Assembly (NCBI GenBank): GCA_026419785.1
Contig: JAODTK010004810.1
Span: 62,001 to 126,000 of the forward strand
DNA from: Sclerodactyla briareus
Lineage: Eukaryota > Echinodermata > Holothuroidea > Dendrochirotida > Sclerodactylidae
DNA: 64,000 nucleotides
Direction: 5' to 3'
The notes under the pieces are model-generated. The model was not told the DNA's origin and searched no databases. It was given only the letters and a program-made list of their open reading frames with translations. Both the position numbers and the translations under genes were made by a program. Each line of letters starts with the position of its first letter. Position 1 is the stretch's first letter. Shown piece by piece: positions 45,431 to 57,633 of this stretch.

Positions 45431-46308
45431 AATGGATTAAGGGTCACTGGAGTCATTTAATGTGTCTAATTTGCATAATTTAAGCATATTTTTTAAGTTT
45501 TCTGATTTTCATGAAGCTTGGTGGGTATGGTTTACTTTTACTCTCCAATATTTTCAACATAGACTGAGGTCATTTAATGTGTCTAATTTGCATAATTTAA
45601 GCATAATTTTTAAGTTTGCTGGATTTTCATGAAGCTTGGTGGGTATGGTTTACTTTTACTCTCCAACATTTTCAACATAGACTGGAGGTCATTCAGTGTG
45701 TCTATTTTTGCATAATTTAAGCATAATTTTTAAGTTTGCTGATTTTCATGAAGCTTGTGGGTATGGTTTACTTTTACTCTCCAATATTTTCACATAGACT
45801 GGAGGTCATTCAGTGTGTCTATTTTTGCATAATTTATCCCAAGTTTTGAAGTTTGTTCGATATTTATGAAGCTTGATGGGTATGGTCCTACCTTTGGTTC
45901 CCCAAAATGTTTAACCCTGTGGGTTTTTCAATTGCATAATTGGCTTCATTTATGCAATTTTCAAGTTTATACTCGGATTGCCCATGAAACCTATTAGGTG
46001 TGGTCCACCATTGGTCCTGAGATATTCAAAATTAAGAGAATGGGTCAATGGAAGTTGAGTATTGTGTCTAATATGCATAATTCAGGCTATTTTAGTCACA
46101 TTTCCACAAAACTTAGTACTTCTTTGGTAATCAGACCTTATGAATATGAAATTGGTCACTGATCAATCAATGCTATTTTCTGTTGAATCTAATACCAAAA
46201 ATCTGAGAGCAACACATAGAATGCTTCGTAATTGTTTGCATGGTGACTGATAGAAGAACCACTGATCGCGCAACTATGCGAAACACTGGGTGCGATGGCC
46301 TTGTTTAG
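45431..46308 (+). mobile_element. H2 family element, copy 2
   Basis: Four tandem units of about 120 bp at 45450-45850 (CTAATTTGCATAATTTAAGC, TCATGAAGCTTGGTGGGTAT, GGTTTACTTTTACTCTCCAA). The tail TAGTCACATTTCCACAAAAC, AATTGTTTGCATGGTGACT and GCGCAACTATGCGAAACACT matches copy 1. It ends in a degraded hairpin (GTGCGATGGCC), TTGTTTAG and T. Confidence 0.75.
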
Positions 46309-47131
46309 TATGTTATTATATAAAGTGTAGGGGGATATTTGCAGGTCGAGTAAACTCTCAATATGATAATTACTCAGCCTACAAGTATCCCCTGTATTAA
46401 AACAATGGAAATGAGGACAGTTAGGGTGTTCGGAGGATTTTACATGGTATTTTTTTAGGATTCACCTCTGCTAATCTAATAGAAATCTTGTTACATGACC
46501 ATTGGCCTTTAACTATTTTACTCTGAACACTGTTGTGGATGTGCAGCTGTTTACTTTACAACTCAGTCAATCTATTTATAAGGTGGGTGTTGAGATGATG
46601 AAGCGAATCAGCTCAAACGAGCTTATACACAGTCCACTTTAGCTGACATTAATCAACTTGTTGCGCTCTTACTTGACCATGACTGAAAATATACAACGGT
46701 TTGATACAAAATTAAATCGGACTTTCTCTTGATTTCTAATCTAGAGTCATTCTTGTCGGGTAGTATGGGCCAAATAGCAACAGCATCGCCTCACATGAGT
46801 CACAATTAGGATCGCCTCTGTGCAATGTCATCATACTGTATAAGTACAATGATATGTCAATGCATTAGTTCCTATATAGGTGAGTCCGTTGTTCGTGACA
46901 TTGCATAAACCACATCGTCCTTTATTTGTTGGTTGTTGACAGAAGTTAATGCCTCCATGGAAGTCTTTTTTGTTATATAGGAAATCCGTGAAGCTTCTTT
47001 TACATGATGTCAGGAGTAATCCATCAGTTGCATGATGATTCCCCTGTGGTTAAGACCACATTATTCCCCCACCCCCAACTGCGGTCAGTAATCACCTATC
47101 CCTCTTTTTCCATTTTTATCACAGTTTTGCC
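46309..47131. other. Intergenic, no feature seen
   Basis: AT-rich sequence; nothing recognised. Confidence 0.55.
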
Positions 47132-47564
47132 TTAAAGGCAAAGTCCAGCCAATTAATACTCTTTTTGGTGTTATAATGTCCAAAAGCAAAAGAGAATCAA
47201 AAATCATTCAAATATCACTCTGTTCCAGGTCTATGGCATGTTCGGTTGGGAAGATATGGCTCCCTCCAAATTTCATATAATTTGGTTGATTTGGGAAATC
47301 GGCAACATTTATGATGTCATATCTACTAATTATAAAGGAAAAAGTAAGCCATATTCCTTAAAGTTCTTTACAGTTTGGTAGATATGACGTCATTCAATGG
47401 TGCTAAATGCCCACGAGCAGTTGATAAATTAAAAAAAGAGATAATTTGGAACTTAATAACCGAAAATGCTATGAACATGAAACAAAGCTTGAATGCATTG
47501 ATTTTCAATGCACAATCACTCTATCATATGACATTCAAATATTTTTGGCGGGACTGGCCTTTAA
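47132..47564. mobile_element. MITE family B, copy 1
   Basis: Left end TTAAAGGCAAAGTCCAGCCA; right end, reverse-complemented, TTAAAGGCCAGTCCCGCCAA. Subterminal sequences match 55505-55672 in the opposite orientation (AATCATTCAAATATCACT, TGTCATATGA). No transposase; short frames across it are not genes. Confidence 0.85.
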
Positions 47565-48860
47565 TGAAAGTGTGCGTCTCTTGCGGCCAGAGGAAGGTGA
47601 ACGTTGTCCCTCAGGCTGGGCTCTCCTTCAGTGTGGTCCGTACATTCATTTTATTCACCATAAATCAATGATGGCCAGGACCGCCTCGGTCCCGCTATGT
47701 GAGGGGTACATTGGACAAGTGGTGGCGGTAGTGTTCATTGTAAAATGTTCCTCGAAGGTATGTGATGAGTGGAGCCATAATCGTTCCCTCTGGAGGCTGT
47801 GACTTAGTGGTTTAGGGGGGGGGGGGGGGGGGGGGGGTTCTAAGGAACCACAGAACCAACTTGAAGGTGGGGGAGGGGGGGTTGTGTGTCCATGGGTTGT
47901 GGTGTATGCCCATTTCTCACCAATCATACCAGGAGACTAGTAGGGTTTAGTTTAGAGTACTGAGAGGCACATTAAAATACATGTGTCAAACTGTTGAGTT
48001 TCTAGAATGAATCAAAAAAGCTCACCCAAACCCATGCCAACTACACCAGGAATTCCATCCAGTACCTACACAATAAGTCCCACTTTCAATGTAGCTATTC
48101 ATATGCTAATTATAACCGGAGGGTGCCGGAGTAAGAATAGGATCAACGCATCCTCCCTATTGTCTACAATTCAAACACAGACCAACATATGTGTACGTAA
48201 GTCCCCTTGATTACCACAGATGACGCTATACCAAAACCCTATGTATAACTACCAACACAGCTCTCGGACGTCTGTGACAGTGGTATATTGTGTAATTGGA
48301 AAACGAACCTCCTTGAGGATGTGTTTCTATGTTTTTAGCTCAAACCAGCTATGCTGATAACTTTGTGATCTATCCATCCAACCTTATCCACCATGATGAA
48401 AGTCCAGCTGGAAAAGCCCACCACGTCGATTGGCTGCTTCCCGGGCATTCCACGACATTGTTTGGTATCTGCATCCTTCAACAATACAGATTTCATTATA
48501 TCCGTACTTCCTCCTAGACATCAGAGAATCGATCCCTCCATGGTGCGATCCCAAATGATGGTGTGCCCCCTCCCCCTCAATTTATTGCAGTTATACAGAC
48601 ACCATTGAAGGACTTGGTAAGGTGATGGTTGTTGATGCAATTTGATGTAGAAACCACGAATCTCTGCGACATTTCCAGGTCGCCTTAGATGCAATTAGGT
48701 GCAATGTAGCACACCTGAACGCCCACTCCGTTGTGGATATCGTTGGGTTTCACCAGGATTGAGAGCTTGGAAAAACTAGACATTATCAAGTGGCATTGGT
48801 GCAACTTTGAGCAATATAGCACACCTGAGTACCTTTCTCGTTGTGGAAGTATTTTTTGTA
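47565..48860. other. Intergenic, no gene
   Basis: G-run at 47814-47837. A loose duplication (GCAATTAGGTGCAATGTAGCACACCTGA near 48690, and GCAACTTTGAGCAATATAGCACACCTGA near 48800) lies directly upstream of the H1 copy. Nothing else. Confidence 0.5.
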
Positions 48861-50463
48861 TTCCTTGACGAAGTCAAAGAATCTATGCAGTCATGATAGT
48901 GTGACTTGGTGTGTGTGACGCCTATCCTTGTTAACACGATAACTCAACCCCGCTAAGCGGATCAAGTTCCCATATTGGTAGAGGGGTTCCCCATAAGAGT
49001 ACATGATCCCTATTGTTTCGAGTCAGGTCAAGGTCAAGGGAGGTCAAAGTTTGAAACATCTTGGTAACACGATAAGTCCAGAATGCCTGGTCCGATCGGG
49101 TTGAAACTCGGTATGCAGCTTTCTTATGAGGAGTACAGGGACGCTACTGTTCGCCTCTTTTGTGTGAATCGGGAGTCAGATTTGGGGGAAAAAATTGGAA
49201 ATTGTGGAAAAAACAAATGAATGGGCCAGTTTTAGCTCGTTAACACGATAACTCGACCCAACTTCGATGGATCAAGTTCATACTTGGTTTATGGGGTTTC
49301 CCCATGATTGAGTGCATGATCCCTATTGTTTCGAGTCAGGTCAAGGTCATCTGAGGTCAAGAGAGGTCAGAGTCTGAAAAATCTTGTTAACACGATAAGT
49401 CCAGAATGCCTGGTCCGATCGGGTTGAAACTCGGTATGCAGCTTTCTCATGAGGAGTCCAGGAACCCTATAGTTTTTGGTGTAAATCGGGGGTCATATTT
49501 GGAGAAAAATGTGGAAATTGTGAAAAATTGATAATTTGGCTAATTTCAGCTCGTTAACACGATAACTCGACCCAACTTCGATGGATCAAGTTCATACTTG
49601 GTATATGGGTTCCCCATTAGGAGTAACTGATCCCTATTGTTTTGAGGTCAGGTCAAAGTCGTCTAGGTCAAAGTATAAAAATCTTGTTAACACGATAAGT
49701 CCAGAATGCCTGGTCCGATCGGGTTGAAACTCGGTATGCAGCTTTCTCATGAGGAGTCCAGGAACCCTATAGTTTTTGGTGTAATTTGGGGGTCAGATTC
49801 GGGGGAAATTGTGAGAAACTGATTATTTGGACAATTCTTGAGCTGTTATCACGATAACTCGACTCACTTGGATGGATCAAGTTCATATGTGGTATGGTGT
49901 TTAACCCATGAAAGTACATGAAACCACATTGTTTTTGGGGTGGATCAGGTCAGAAAAATCGTCGGAGGGAAAAGAGGTCAAGTGTGAAAACAGTGTAAAA
50001 GAATAGGCGGGTCCGGTCGGATCAGGTTGAAATTTGGTATGTAGCTTTTATATAGGGAGTACAGGAACCCTATTGTTTTTGGTTTAGTTCGGGGTGAATT
50101 CTTGTTCAAAATTGAATATTTGTGAATATGTCAATATTTGCCCAATTTTGGCTTGTAACATGATATATCAAATTCACTTGGACATAACATGGGATGGTGG
50201 TCCCCACAATGAGTGCATGAGCCCATTGTTTTGGGGTCAGGTCAGAGGTCACCATAGGTCAAAGTCTGAAAATCTTGAAATTCAGTGTGTAGCTTTTTAT
50301 CAAGAGGAGTAGGAACCCTACTGGTGGTGGGGATATTAAATGGGAAATTTGTCAGATGTTATGTTGCCCATAATGAAGCTGTTGCAATCTCCCATTTGTC
50401 CTTGTTGCCTAGCTATAGGTGGTCAGAAAGAGTCAAGGAATCAATCAGCCTTTGGCTTTCTGA
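48861..50463 (+). mobile_element. H1 family element, copy with about 5 dimers
   Basis: Starts TTCCTTGACGAAGTCAAAGA and GTGTGTGTGACGCC, continues with about five dimers (TTGTTAACACGATAACTCGA... and ACACGATAAGTCCAGAATGC...), then the tail CAGATGTTATGTTGCCCAT and AGTCAAGGAATCAATCAGCC, hairpin AGCC-TTT-GGCT, TTCTGA and T. Internal units have diverged from those of the 17419 copy as a group. Confidence 0.8.
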
Positions 50464-50559
50464 TTATTACAGTAATAACCTGAAAATAGCCTGTGGTAAC
50501 TCGACACAAATTCAATTCGACAATGACATGAAGGACGCATAACCACTACCTTGATTTGA

Positions 50560-51590
50560 ACTATGGGGTAAGTAAGCCAAAGTAAAGTCCACCAAGGAAC
50601 CCCGATTCTTATCGTGGACGAGCACCGCCGATAACTCGCCTCCTCGAGGTATGGAGGGGTCAGTAACCACCAGAGGCGTCATTCCATCTTCAGGAGGGGG
50701 GGACATGACCCCAACAGTGGGGAGGGGGACATGACCTTGCCGCCAAAAAAAATTACTGTGTGAAAAAAAGAAGATCAATAGGAGCATCTTCAAAAGGTGG
50801 GGTTCCCCCCCCCCGCCCCAGGATGGGACGCCCATTGTAACCATTCCCAAACCATTTCACGTCCCCAATACGGCTCGCCATTTTACGTCCCCATTCGAAA
50901 GGATGGATCAGTGAATCCAGGACTTCGACCACTTTTCGGATCTGGAGAAGACGGAAGCCTCCAAGTCAACGTGACTGCTCCACAGCGGATAGACGGAACT
51001 GGCGAACATCACACTATAGGGAGTTTCAACACGCTACGCTGACAGTCGCCGAGTGCGGTGGACGCAAGCGGCCGACCGTAAGTCTTCTCGCGACACTCCG
51101 GGCGAAATTCACTGCGATCGATTTCCCAGACGGTAATCGTATTGTTTTGAACGCGCAGTAGAATTCACAGCAATAAGAAAAAGGGGGATATCTCTCATTG
51201 CAAAGGTATGTTCATCATAAGTCCTCCGAGAATTATTGGAGGAAGTTAGACCACTAAGCAGAAGAGGATTCCTACTTTCAAGTCATTGTTTTGCGCCTTA
51301 TCTGCACATGCTTTCGATTCATTGCCATCACAAAACTACGTGGGCCTGGCGGAACTCGTTCCAAAATTCGCCTTACGGTAGTACAGTGACCGTCAAGCGG
51401 TCCGTAAGCTGTCCCAAGTTTTGCGGTCGGCCACTTATGTACCGTGTGAGCGGGCCTCATTGCAAATATCAGGTAGCAAAACACCCAGAAAGTTACTTCC
51501 TCCACAGCGCAACCACGAAACGAAGCGAAGACCAAGGGGGACCTCCCCACCCCAAAGCAACTGCAAGCACAGCCACCTGTGAAAAGTCCA
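50560..51590 (-). mobile_element. SINE family S, interrupted copy
   Basis: AAGTAAGCCAAAGTAAAGTCC-ACCAAGGAACC, GACGAGCACCGCCGATAACT, CGCCATTTTACGTCCCC, AAACACCCAGAAAGTTACTT and GCGCAACCACGAAACGAAGC keep the family order, but about 500 bases of unrelated GC-rich sequence separate the halves. No clear tRNA head remains. Confidence 0.55.
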
Positions 51591-52159
51591 CTCTGCATTT
51601 CGTGCTCTAACCTGTAATATCCTGACAGATCGTGAATTACGGAGTGGTCATTGGAGCGCCGCTAAGACCGCCGTACATCGCCTCACATGGTCTCGTTGCC
51701 TACCGAAGAGGGAAAGCCGGTCCACTTTTGATTGTTGTCTTCCCAATCTCTTTTGCCTTCCACGACTGCGGGTTAATTATCACTGTCATGAGTAGATGGT
51801 CTTGGCAAGACCGCTGTGGAACGTGTGGTGGAACAAGGCCAAACCACCGCTCAACGTTTGTGAGCAGTCCCGAGGCATACACGTACGTTATAACATCGTT
51901 ACGCGAATACCATGAGAGGGAAATGACACGTAGATGGCCCTTGACCTCAAATCTACTGTAAACCCCTATAGTCAATAATATATTGACCAACGATCATGGT
52001 CATACAATTCAATCTCTGGGAAAAGAAGAATTTCGTTTTGTTTGACCCCCCCAAAATGATCTTTTTGGCAGAAATGACCCTAGATTACAGCATCTGAACT
52101 CAAATTTCCATAAAACCCAGATGCCCCCCCACTCAGTGATCATTTGACCGAGTCTCATT

Positions 52160-53278
52160 ATGATCGATATACAGCATTTATAATGAGCCCTCTATCTAGC
52201 GACCTAATCCGGATGAATATGGAGTAGATAATCAGAGTCGTGATGTATTCAAGGGCGCTGCCATTCAAAGCCTTCCAGGTGAGTAGGGCGATTTTGTAAT
52301 CAATACGCATCGCGTATTGGGAGCCAGTGTAGATCTGAAGGATTGCGTTATGTGCTCAGATTCTGGGTAGATGTCAACCACCCTACCTAGCAACAAGGTG
52401 TTCTGAAAAAGTTGGTGGAGGCTTATAAGAGTTTTATCAAGGAATACAAAATAAAGAATGACTTGCTGTTATCGAGGCGTGAGAGAACCAAAGCTGCATA
52501 AGAACAGAAGGGGGAAGAGGCCTGATCACTGATTGGATCTGGAAGCGATTTTCCGATTGAATGAATATCATATTAGAAATAAGAAGTCTGACAATAATTT
52601 CATTGATTTGAAGTTCCACGTCATTGTCGCAGCATCAAACAAAAACCACAAGATCTCAAGCAGTTGGGACAGACTGCACCTGTGCGTCGCCAATATGAAT
52701 ACAGTTTTGCTTAATTTTGTGTTGATGCAGTTTAAAGGCCATAAGCATTAACTCAGTTTTGGCATCATTGAGCTTAAGTTTATTTCAATGTAATCCAGTG
52801 CTTGATCTCAGTTACGCAGGACTCAAATCGCTGTCGAGGTAGGGGTAGGTGTTCAGCATTAGGGATAGTTTTAGCTCAAATGGTAGATACAGCTGTGTAT
52901 CGTCAGCATACAGGTGGATGTCAATGCCGTACTTGTGAGCAATGTCAGCAACGGGGCTCGTGTATGCAATGGTCCCAACACCGAACCCTGAGGAACACCA
53001 AAATTTAATGCAGTAGGGTCAGACAAGGTATCACCAATATTTACTCTCTGCATACTCCCCAGACATATGAAAAAAAAAAAACGGATCCAGCCCATGGCTG
53101 CCCCCCTGACACCAAGAGATTCCAGACGGGTAAACAGCATGCCATGATCCAGACTGTCAAAGGCGGCTGACAAGTCTAAACGAGCAAAAAGCACCCCACG
53201 TTTATGACTACACACTGTAGGAGGAGTAGCAATTTGAATCAACTGTGAACAGATAGATAGTAAGACATGCAGGATCAC
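52160..53278 (-). mobile_element. LINE reverse-transcriptase fragment (RT palm)
   Basis: The minus strand 53278-52871 encodes LFARLDLSAAFDSLDHGMLF and FGVPQGSVLGPL, the conserved RT motifs of CR1/Jockey-like LINEs; the FADD-containing block is degraded. Downstream (lower coordinates) the remainder is frame-broken but keeps LINE-like phrases down to about 52160. Inactive. Confidence 0.88.
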
Positions 53279-53359
53279 GATAGCTCACCCAGCACATACT
53301 GGGGTGAGCTAAGAAGCTAAGAACCCTGTTGTTGTGGGGGTTTTTTAAGAAAAAGAAAA

Positions 53360-53540
53360 GAACTGGGTTTATAACACGGACCGGGAGGAAACTCGACCAT
53401 ATCTAAATGGACTAGCTCATACACGTTATGTGTGGTCCCTATTGTACGTACACAAACACCATTATTTTTGGATCAGGTAAAGATGACCAGACTTTAGGAG
53501 TCATTCTGAAAACATCATAGACAACACTATGTCTATGATG
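53360..53540 (+). repeat. H1-like monomer fragment between LINE pieces
   Basis: CTAAATGGACTAGCTCATAC, GTTATGTGTGGTCCC and TTTTTGGATCAGGTAAAGATGACC resemble an H1 half-unit. It separates two LINE fragments. Confidence 0.45.
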
Positions 53541-53551
53541 ATACGTGGGTC

Positions 53552-53990
53552 TCATGTGTAGGGAGGGCGAAAATTTGCGTATATCTTTCCTTGTCGGGGC
53601 CTCTCTGATATGACGGGGAAGAGAATTCCACAAGATGAGGCCATATCGCCAAAGCGTTCCTCTGTGGCAATATATAAGTAGTGTCTCATATGTAGACAGG
53701 TAGATGATCTTGTGGACTGTGTCCAAGAGTAATAAGCCAACATCAAAGTATTCGCAAGGTATTTAGGACCATGGCCGTTCAAACATTTACACAAGTGGGG
53801 CGTATTCAAAAGAACCCCTCAGTTCCATTGGTAGCCAGTGCAAACTTTTCATGGATGACACTGGACTGCGCAGCCTCGCCCCCCCCCCCCTTCCCAAAAA
53901 AAGGATTGATTTTGCAGCTCTGTTCTGAGGTGACTGCGTATTTATGTGATTACCCCGATATACTGTTTTCGTCGAACGCATGGGATTACC
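53552..53990 (-). mobile_element. LINE ORF2 C-terminal fragment
   Basis: Minus-strand frames give QNRAAKSI, SLHWLPMELRGSFEY, KCLNGHGPKYLANTL and LWNSLPRHIREAPT (the last extending to about 53440). This is the usual order NAA-R / LHWLPV--RI-FK / LNG-AP-YL / LWN-LP--IR of LINE C-termini. It lies upstream of the RT-palm fragment on the same strand, so they are two separate insertions or a rearranged one. Confidence 0.85.
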
Positions 53991-55504
53991 AAATCATTTT
54001 TAAATCACGTTAATACATTGACCACGCTGCCCAAAACTGCATAGTATCACGCCGGCCTTGTTTATTCTGTGAGGCCCGCAACAAGACTTGGAGAGCTGAG
54101 GGATGAATTTATAGCTCAGAGTGGGTAAGCATGCCATTACATAGGGCCTAAATATACTGCAGAAAATCGGTGGTCAAGCCAAAACGAGAAGGGTGGTTGC
54201 CCCACCATTTCTCTCAATTAAGGGTCGTTCAAACCCTGTACTGATGAAGCTGATAATCTTAATTAAAGAATGCATGGTAGCGTATTAGCGTCCAGGAATA
54301 TTACAAAAGTAGGATGATATAAAAAATTTATCATTTCGTCAAGTGTAGGCCTATAGTGTCTTCCTGTTCAAAATACGGGGGTCTTCGCTTCAGCCCGCCT
54401 TTTACGATAGGTCAGTAGAGCGTATCTAGGATCATCGCTGGATCATTTGGGGAGGAGGGAGAGAGCTTTTCCTCTCGGTGAAAACCACATTTCCCCAATC
54501 CATCAAATGACGTTAAACATGCGCGTCATTCTAACAGTCTACCTCTATCCAATTATCAACACTCCCGACGTTTCCATGCCGTTTGGGAATCCCTCCAATC
54601 TGTCCCCCGCCTCCCTGGATAGCCACCGACGTCTCACTGGTATCCATGCTGATCTTTTCCAATATAGGCGATGGAGCCTGTCAACCCCCCCCCCCCCCCC
54701 CACCCCACGGCCACGCCTCATAACTTCTCAGCCCATAAGATGGACAATGACACCGCAAGTTTGCTCTCGTGAATACCGGGCTGATACTTCTTCAGGTCTC
54801 CAATATCACCTTGGAACAGTGACGCAAATGTGGTGACGTTTGTGCTCAAGGGTAGACAGGAAAAACTTAAAGTTATTTCTCATATGGGAAACGACGTGAC
54901 CGTTTTTTTCGATCTTGATTTCGACACTGCCGCCTAAGCTAACCACATAATAGAGTATGAAAAGAACATGAGAAAGAATAAGACACCAAACAAAAAAATG
55001 TATTATTTTAGTAGGTATATATTGCACATCCCCAACAATATTACATATTGAAGTTTATAGATTTGCTCGAAGATAAAGGTATATGTACATTGATTGCAAA
55101 TTGGTTGCTCCTTACCTCATCTCACAAAAAAATAATCATACATGCATTGTCATCAGAAAAATGACCAATCGACACGAATTACTCTCGGAATGACAGCACG
55201 ATCGTATGAACAACAAGGCAGTACTGCGATGGACACATCTTAATAATAAATCGTTACAATTTATTACAACGCTCGCGATAATATGGAATACCCAATTAAT
55301 CCTCACAACTATATACACAATTTCATGACAGAATATGCAGCGATATGCACTACACAAGTCATCTCAGTTGTTTGGTTATTTTTTGATTGATTGATTGATT
55401 TATTTATTGATTTAGTCATTCATTCATTTCTGTGCAGTTGGCAACCCAACTCCCACCCAGCTAATTTTCACCCGGAACAAACATGGCGAACGTCATCCGG
55501 ATCA
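53991..55504. other. Intergenic, no gene
   Basis: C-run at 54685-54702. Nothing recognised. Confidence 0.55.
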
Positions 55505-55672
55505 TTAAAGGGCAAGTCCAGCCAAATATATTTAAATGTCATATGATTGTTTATTGAAAATCATGCCAATCAAACATGCTATAACCTGGAACAAGTGATA
55601 TTTGAATGATTTTTTAATCTATTTAACATTATAACACAAAAAAAGAGTATTAATTGGCTGGACTTGCCTTTA
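55505..55672. mobile_element. MITE family B, copy 2 (internally deleted, 168 bp)
   Basis: Left TTAAAGGGCAAGTCCAGCCA; right, reverse-complemented, TAAAGGCAAGTCCAGCCAAT. Both subterminal regions match copy 1 (47132-47564) in inverse orientation, while the centre of copy 1 is missing. Confidence 0.88.
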
Positions 55673-57633
55673 CCACCAAATCTGTTGACTGTTTTCCGAG
55701 TGTTAGTTGTCAGTTGTCTTTTACAGTGTGTTCGTCGTGTAAGTCACATTTTCGTTCAAAGTTTTGACGAGCTGCCAACCAGGTTCTTGAAATCATGACC
55801 ACGCGAATTATCAAACATGCGCTGTATACCCCAACCTCTTCGCGTTTCCATCTATAAAAACATCGGACTGTTGGTGATCCCCATATCTTCACAAGCTGAA
55901 AAGAGAACATTACGCCCTTCCGCGCACACCTTTTTCCATTTTGAATAATTTGAAATATTGCTGGAGAACCGAAATGGAAAATAACTGGTCCTATTTTTTT
56001 TTTCAAATCGAACAAAATATTATGGACATGAACCGGAGGCATGGGTCTATTGCTGATTTTGTATATTTTAAATATTGCAGCATAATATTACGGTGGCACA
56101 GTGGTTAATTAAAGAAGAAGAAAAAAACTTTGTTGGCGGCTAGAATATAACTCGGGCTACAGCCTCGTCCTGCGGTTAGTGATATTTACGGTAGTCATGG
56201 TTACACGGTAGCTTATGACTAATAGTGTTTTCTTGTTTGAAAAAGACATTCGAAACAACATTGTGTTATAACAGGAGATTATGAGTCTCATAATGAGACA
56301 AGTTACCTAAGGCGTCATACCCTGTCTTCAAAGGATGACACACACTGATGTTCATTCGCTTGCCTTAAACAGCTGTCTAACGATAGCTTTAAAAAAATAT
56401 TATATTAGACGACAAAATGAAGAACATATTTTTGAAAGTCTCGAGCACTCTGGAATGCATGGAACGCGACGAATAAAACTAGTTGAAAATTGCACTTACC
56501 GGCCAATTGCTTATTGATTGCACCCGATTATCGATCATCGAAGTAATAACAAAAAAGTGAAAATAGTAGGGCGATGTAAAAAATTGTAAAAAAATTAGTA
56601 AGCGATTTGCGAACACCCTAAATTCAAACCATGACGCAGTTATAGCTTACAGAAATAATGATTCGAGAAAGAAAATCGTTGGAAAATGGAATACCGCATA
56701 TTGGTCCGACATGTTTTCAAACGTCTCCCTTTTAGGAAGAAAACGAAATGCACAAAAATGTTCTGCCAAATAACGAAGTGAGGGAGAACTTCTCATCCTT
56801 ATTTTCTTTCGTCTATAGACCATTTTGCAAATAACCTTCAGGTATATTGAAGGAAGTCTAGGTTATTAGGCACTAATTGGTGACTGATTATTGAACGCCC
56901 GACCCCTTAAAGGAATTTACAACAACCCAACAGCGCACAGTTGAACGCTATTTGCAAAAAGGTCCAGACTATCGCAATTCTATAGCCTATCACCCCTCAG
57001 GAAAAGCTGCAATCCACTCTCTCTAATGCAGTGATCGGTAATCTTCGGCTCACGAGCCAAGTCCGGCGCCGATTTTAGAATTCATTCAAAATACCCTTAT
57101 GCCTTCTGATTGACGAATCAGTAAGTCACTTGAAGTGATTCTTACTGTTAAATATATTGTTCAGCCTTGTTAGTCATACCACTCTACATATTAAACTCTG
57201 CACATGCACTGTCGAAGAGGTATTTCATTGTGAGGGAGTGACCACCCCCCCCCAAAACCCCCCCAATTTTTTATCCGAAAATTCGGTCACGTACTGCCCC
57301 ATCGAACGAATGAAGAATTGGTTTGATGGCCGTACTTCGCGCGAAGGAACCAAGGAACCGATTTTGTAGAGGTACCTCACTGCTCGCTTAAGGTAATCGG
57401 TGGTGAAGTGTGTGATTCGTTCGCGTGATGGTATAGTCATAGCCATGATATCCTCCTTCCGGGTAGCCCCCCTCGCTGCCACCGCCGACAGGAGACCGGT
57501 AAGACCGACAGGGGTCGTCGACTCATTGCCACCAGCCTCGTAACTGATGGCTCGCGCGGCGAAGGAAGGAAGAACTCGTGCGCCCCGTAGTGGCCGTGCT
57601 CTGGTGTGTACGCCGCGAGGGTCTTCGGGGACC
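55673..57633. other. Intergenic between convergent genes
   Basis: AT-rich to about 57150, then a C-run (57241-57270) and rising GC. Contains the 3' flank of the minus-strand gene. No further gene recognised. Confidence 0.5.

Noticed and set aside
47446-47802. 118-codon plus-strand frame
   Set aside because: Its first third is inside MITE B, and the rest has no recognisable motif or splice support.
51236-51610. 124-codon plus-strand frame
   Set aside because: It lies across a SINE family-S copy and is composed of the repeat sequence.
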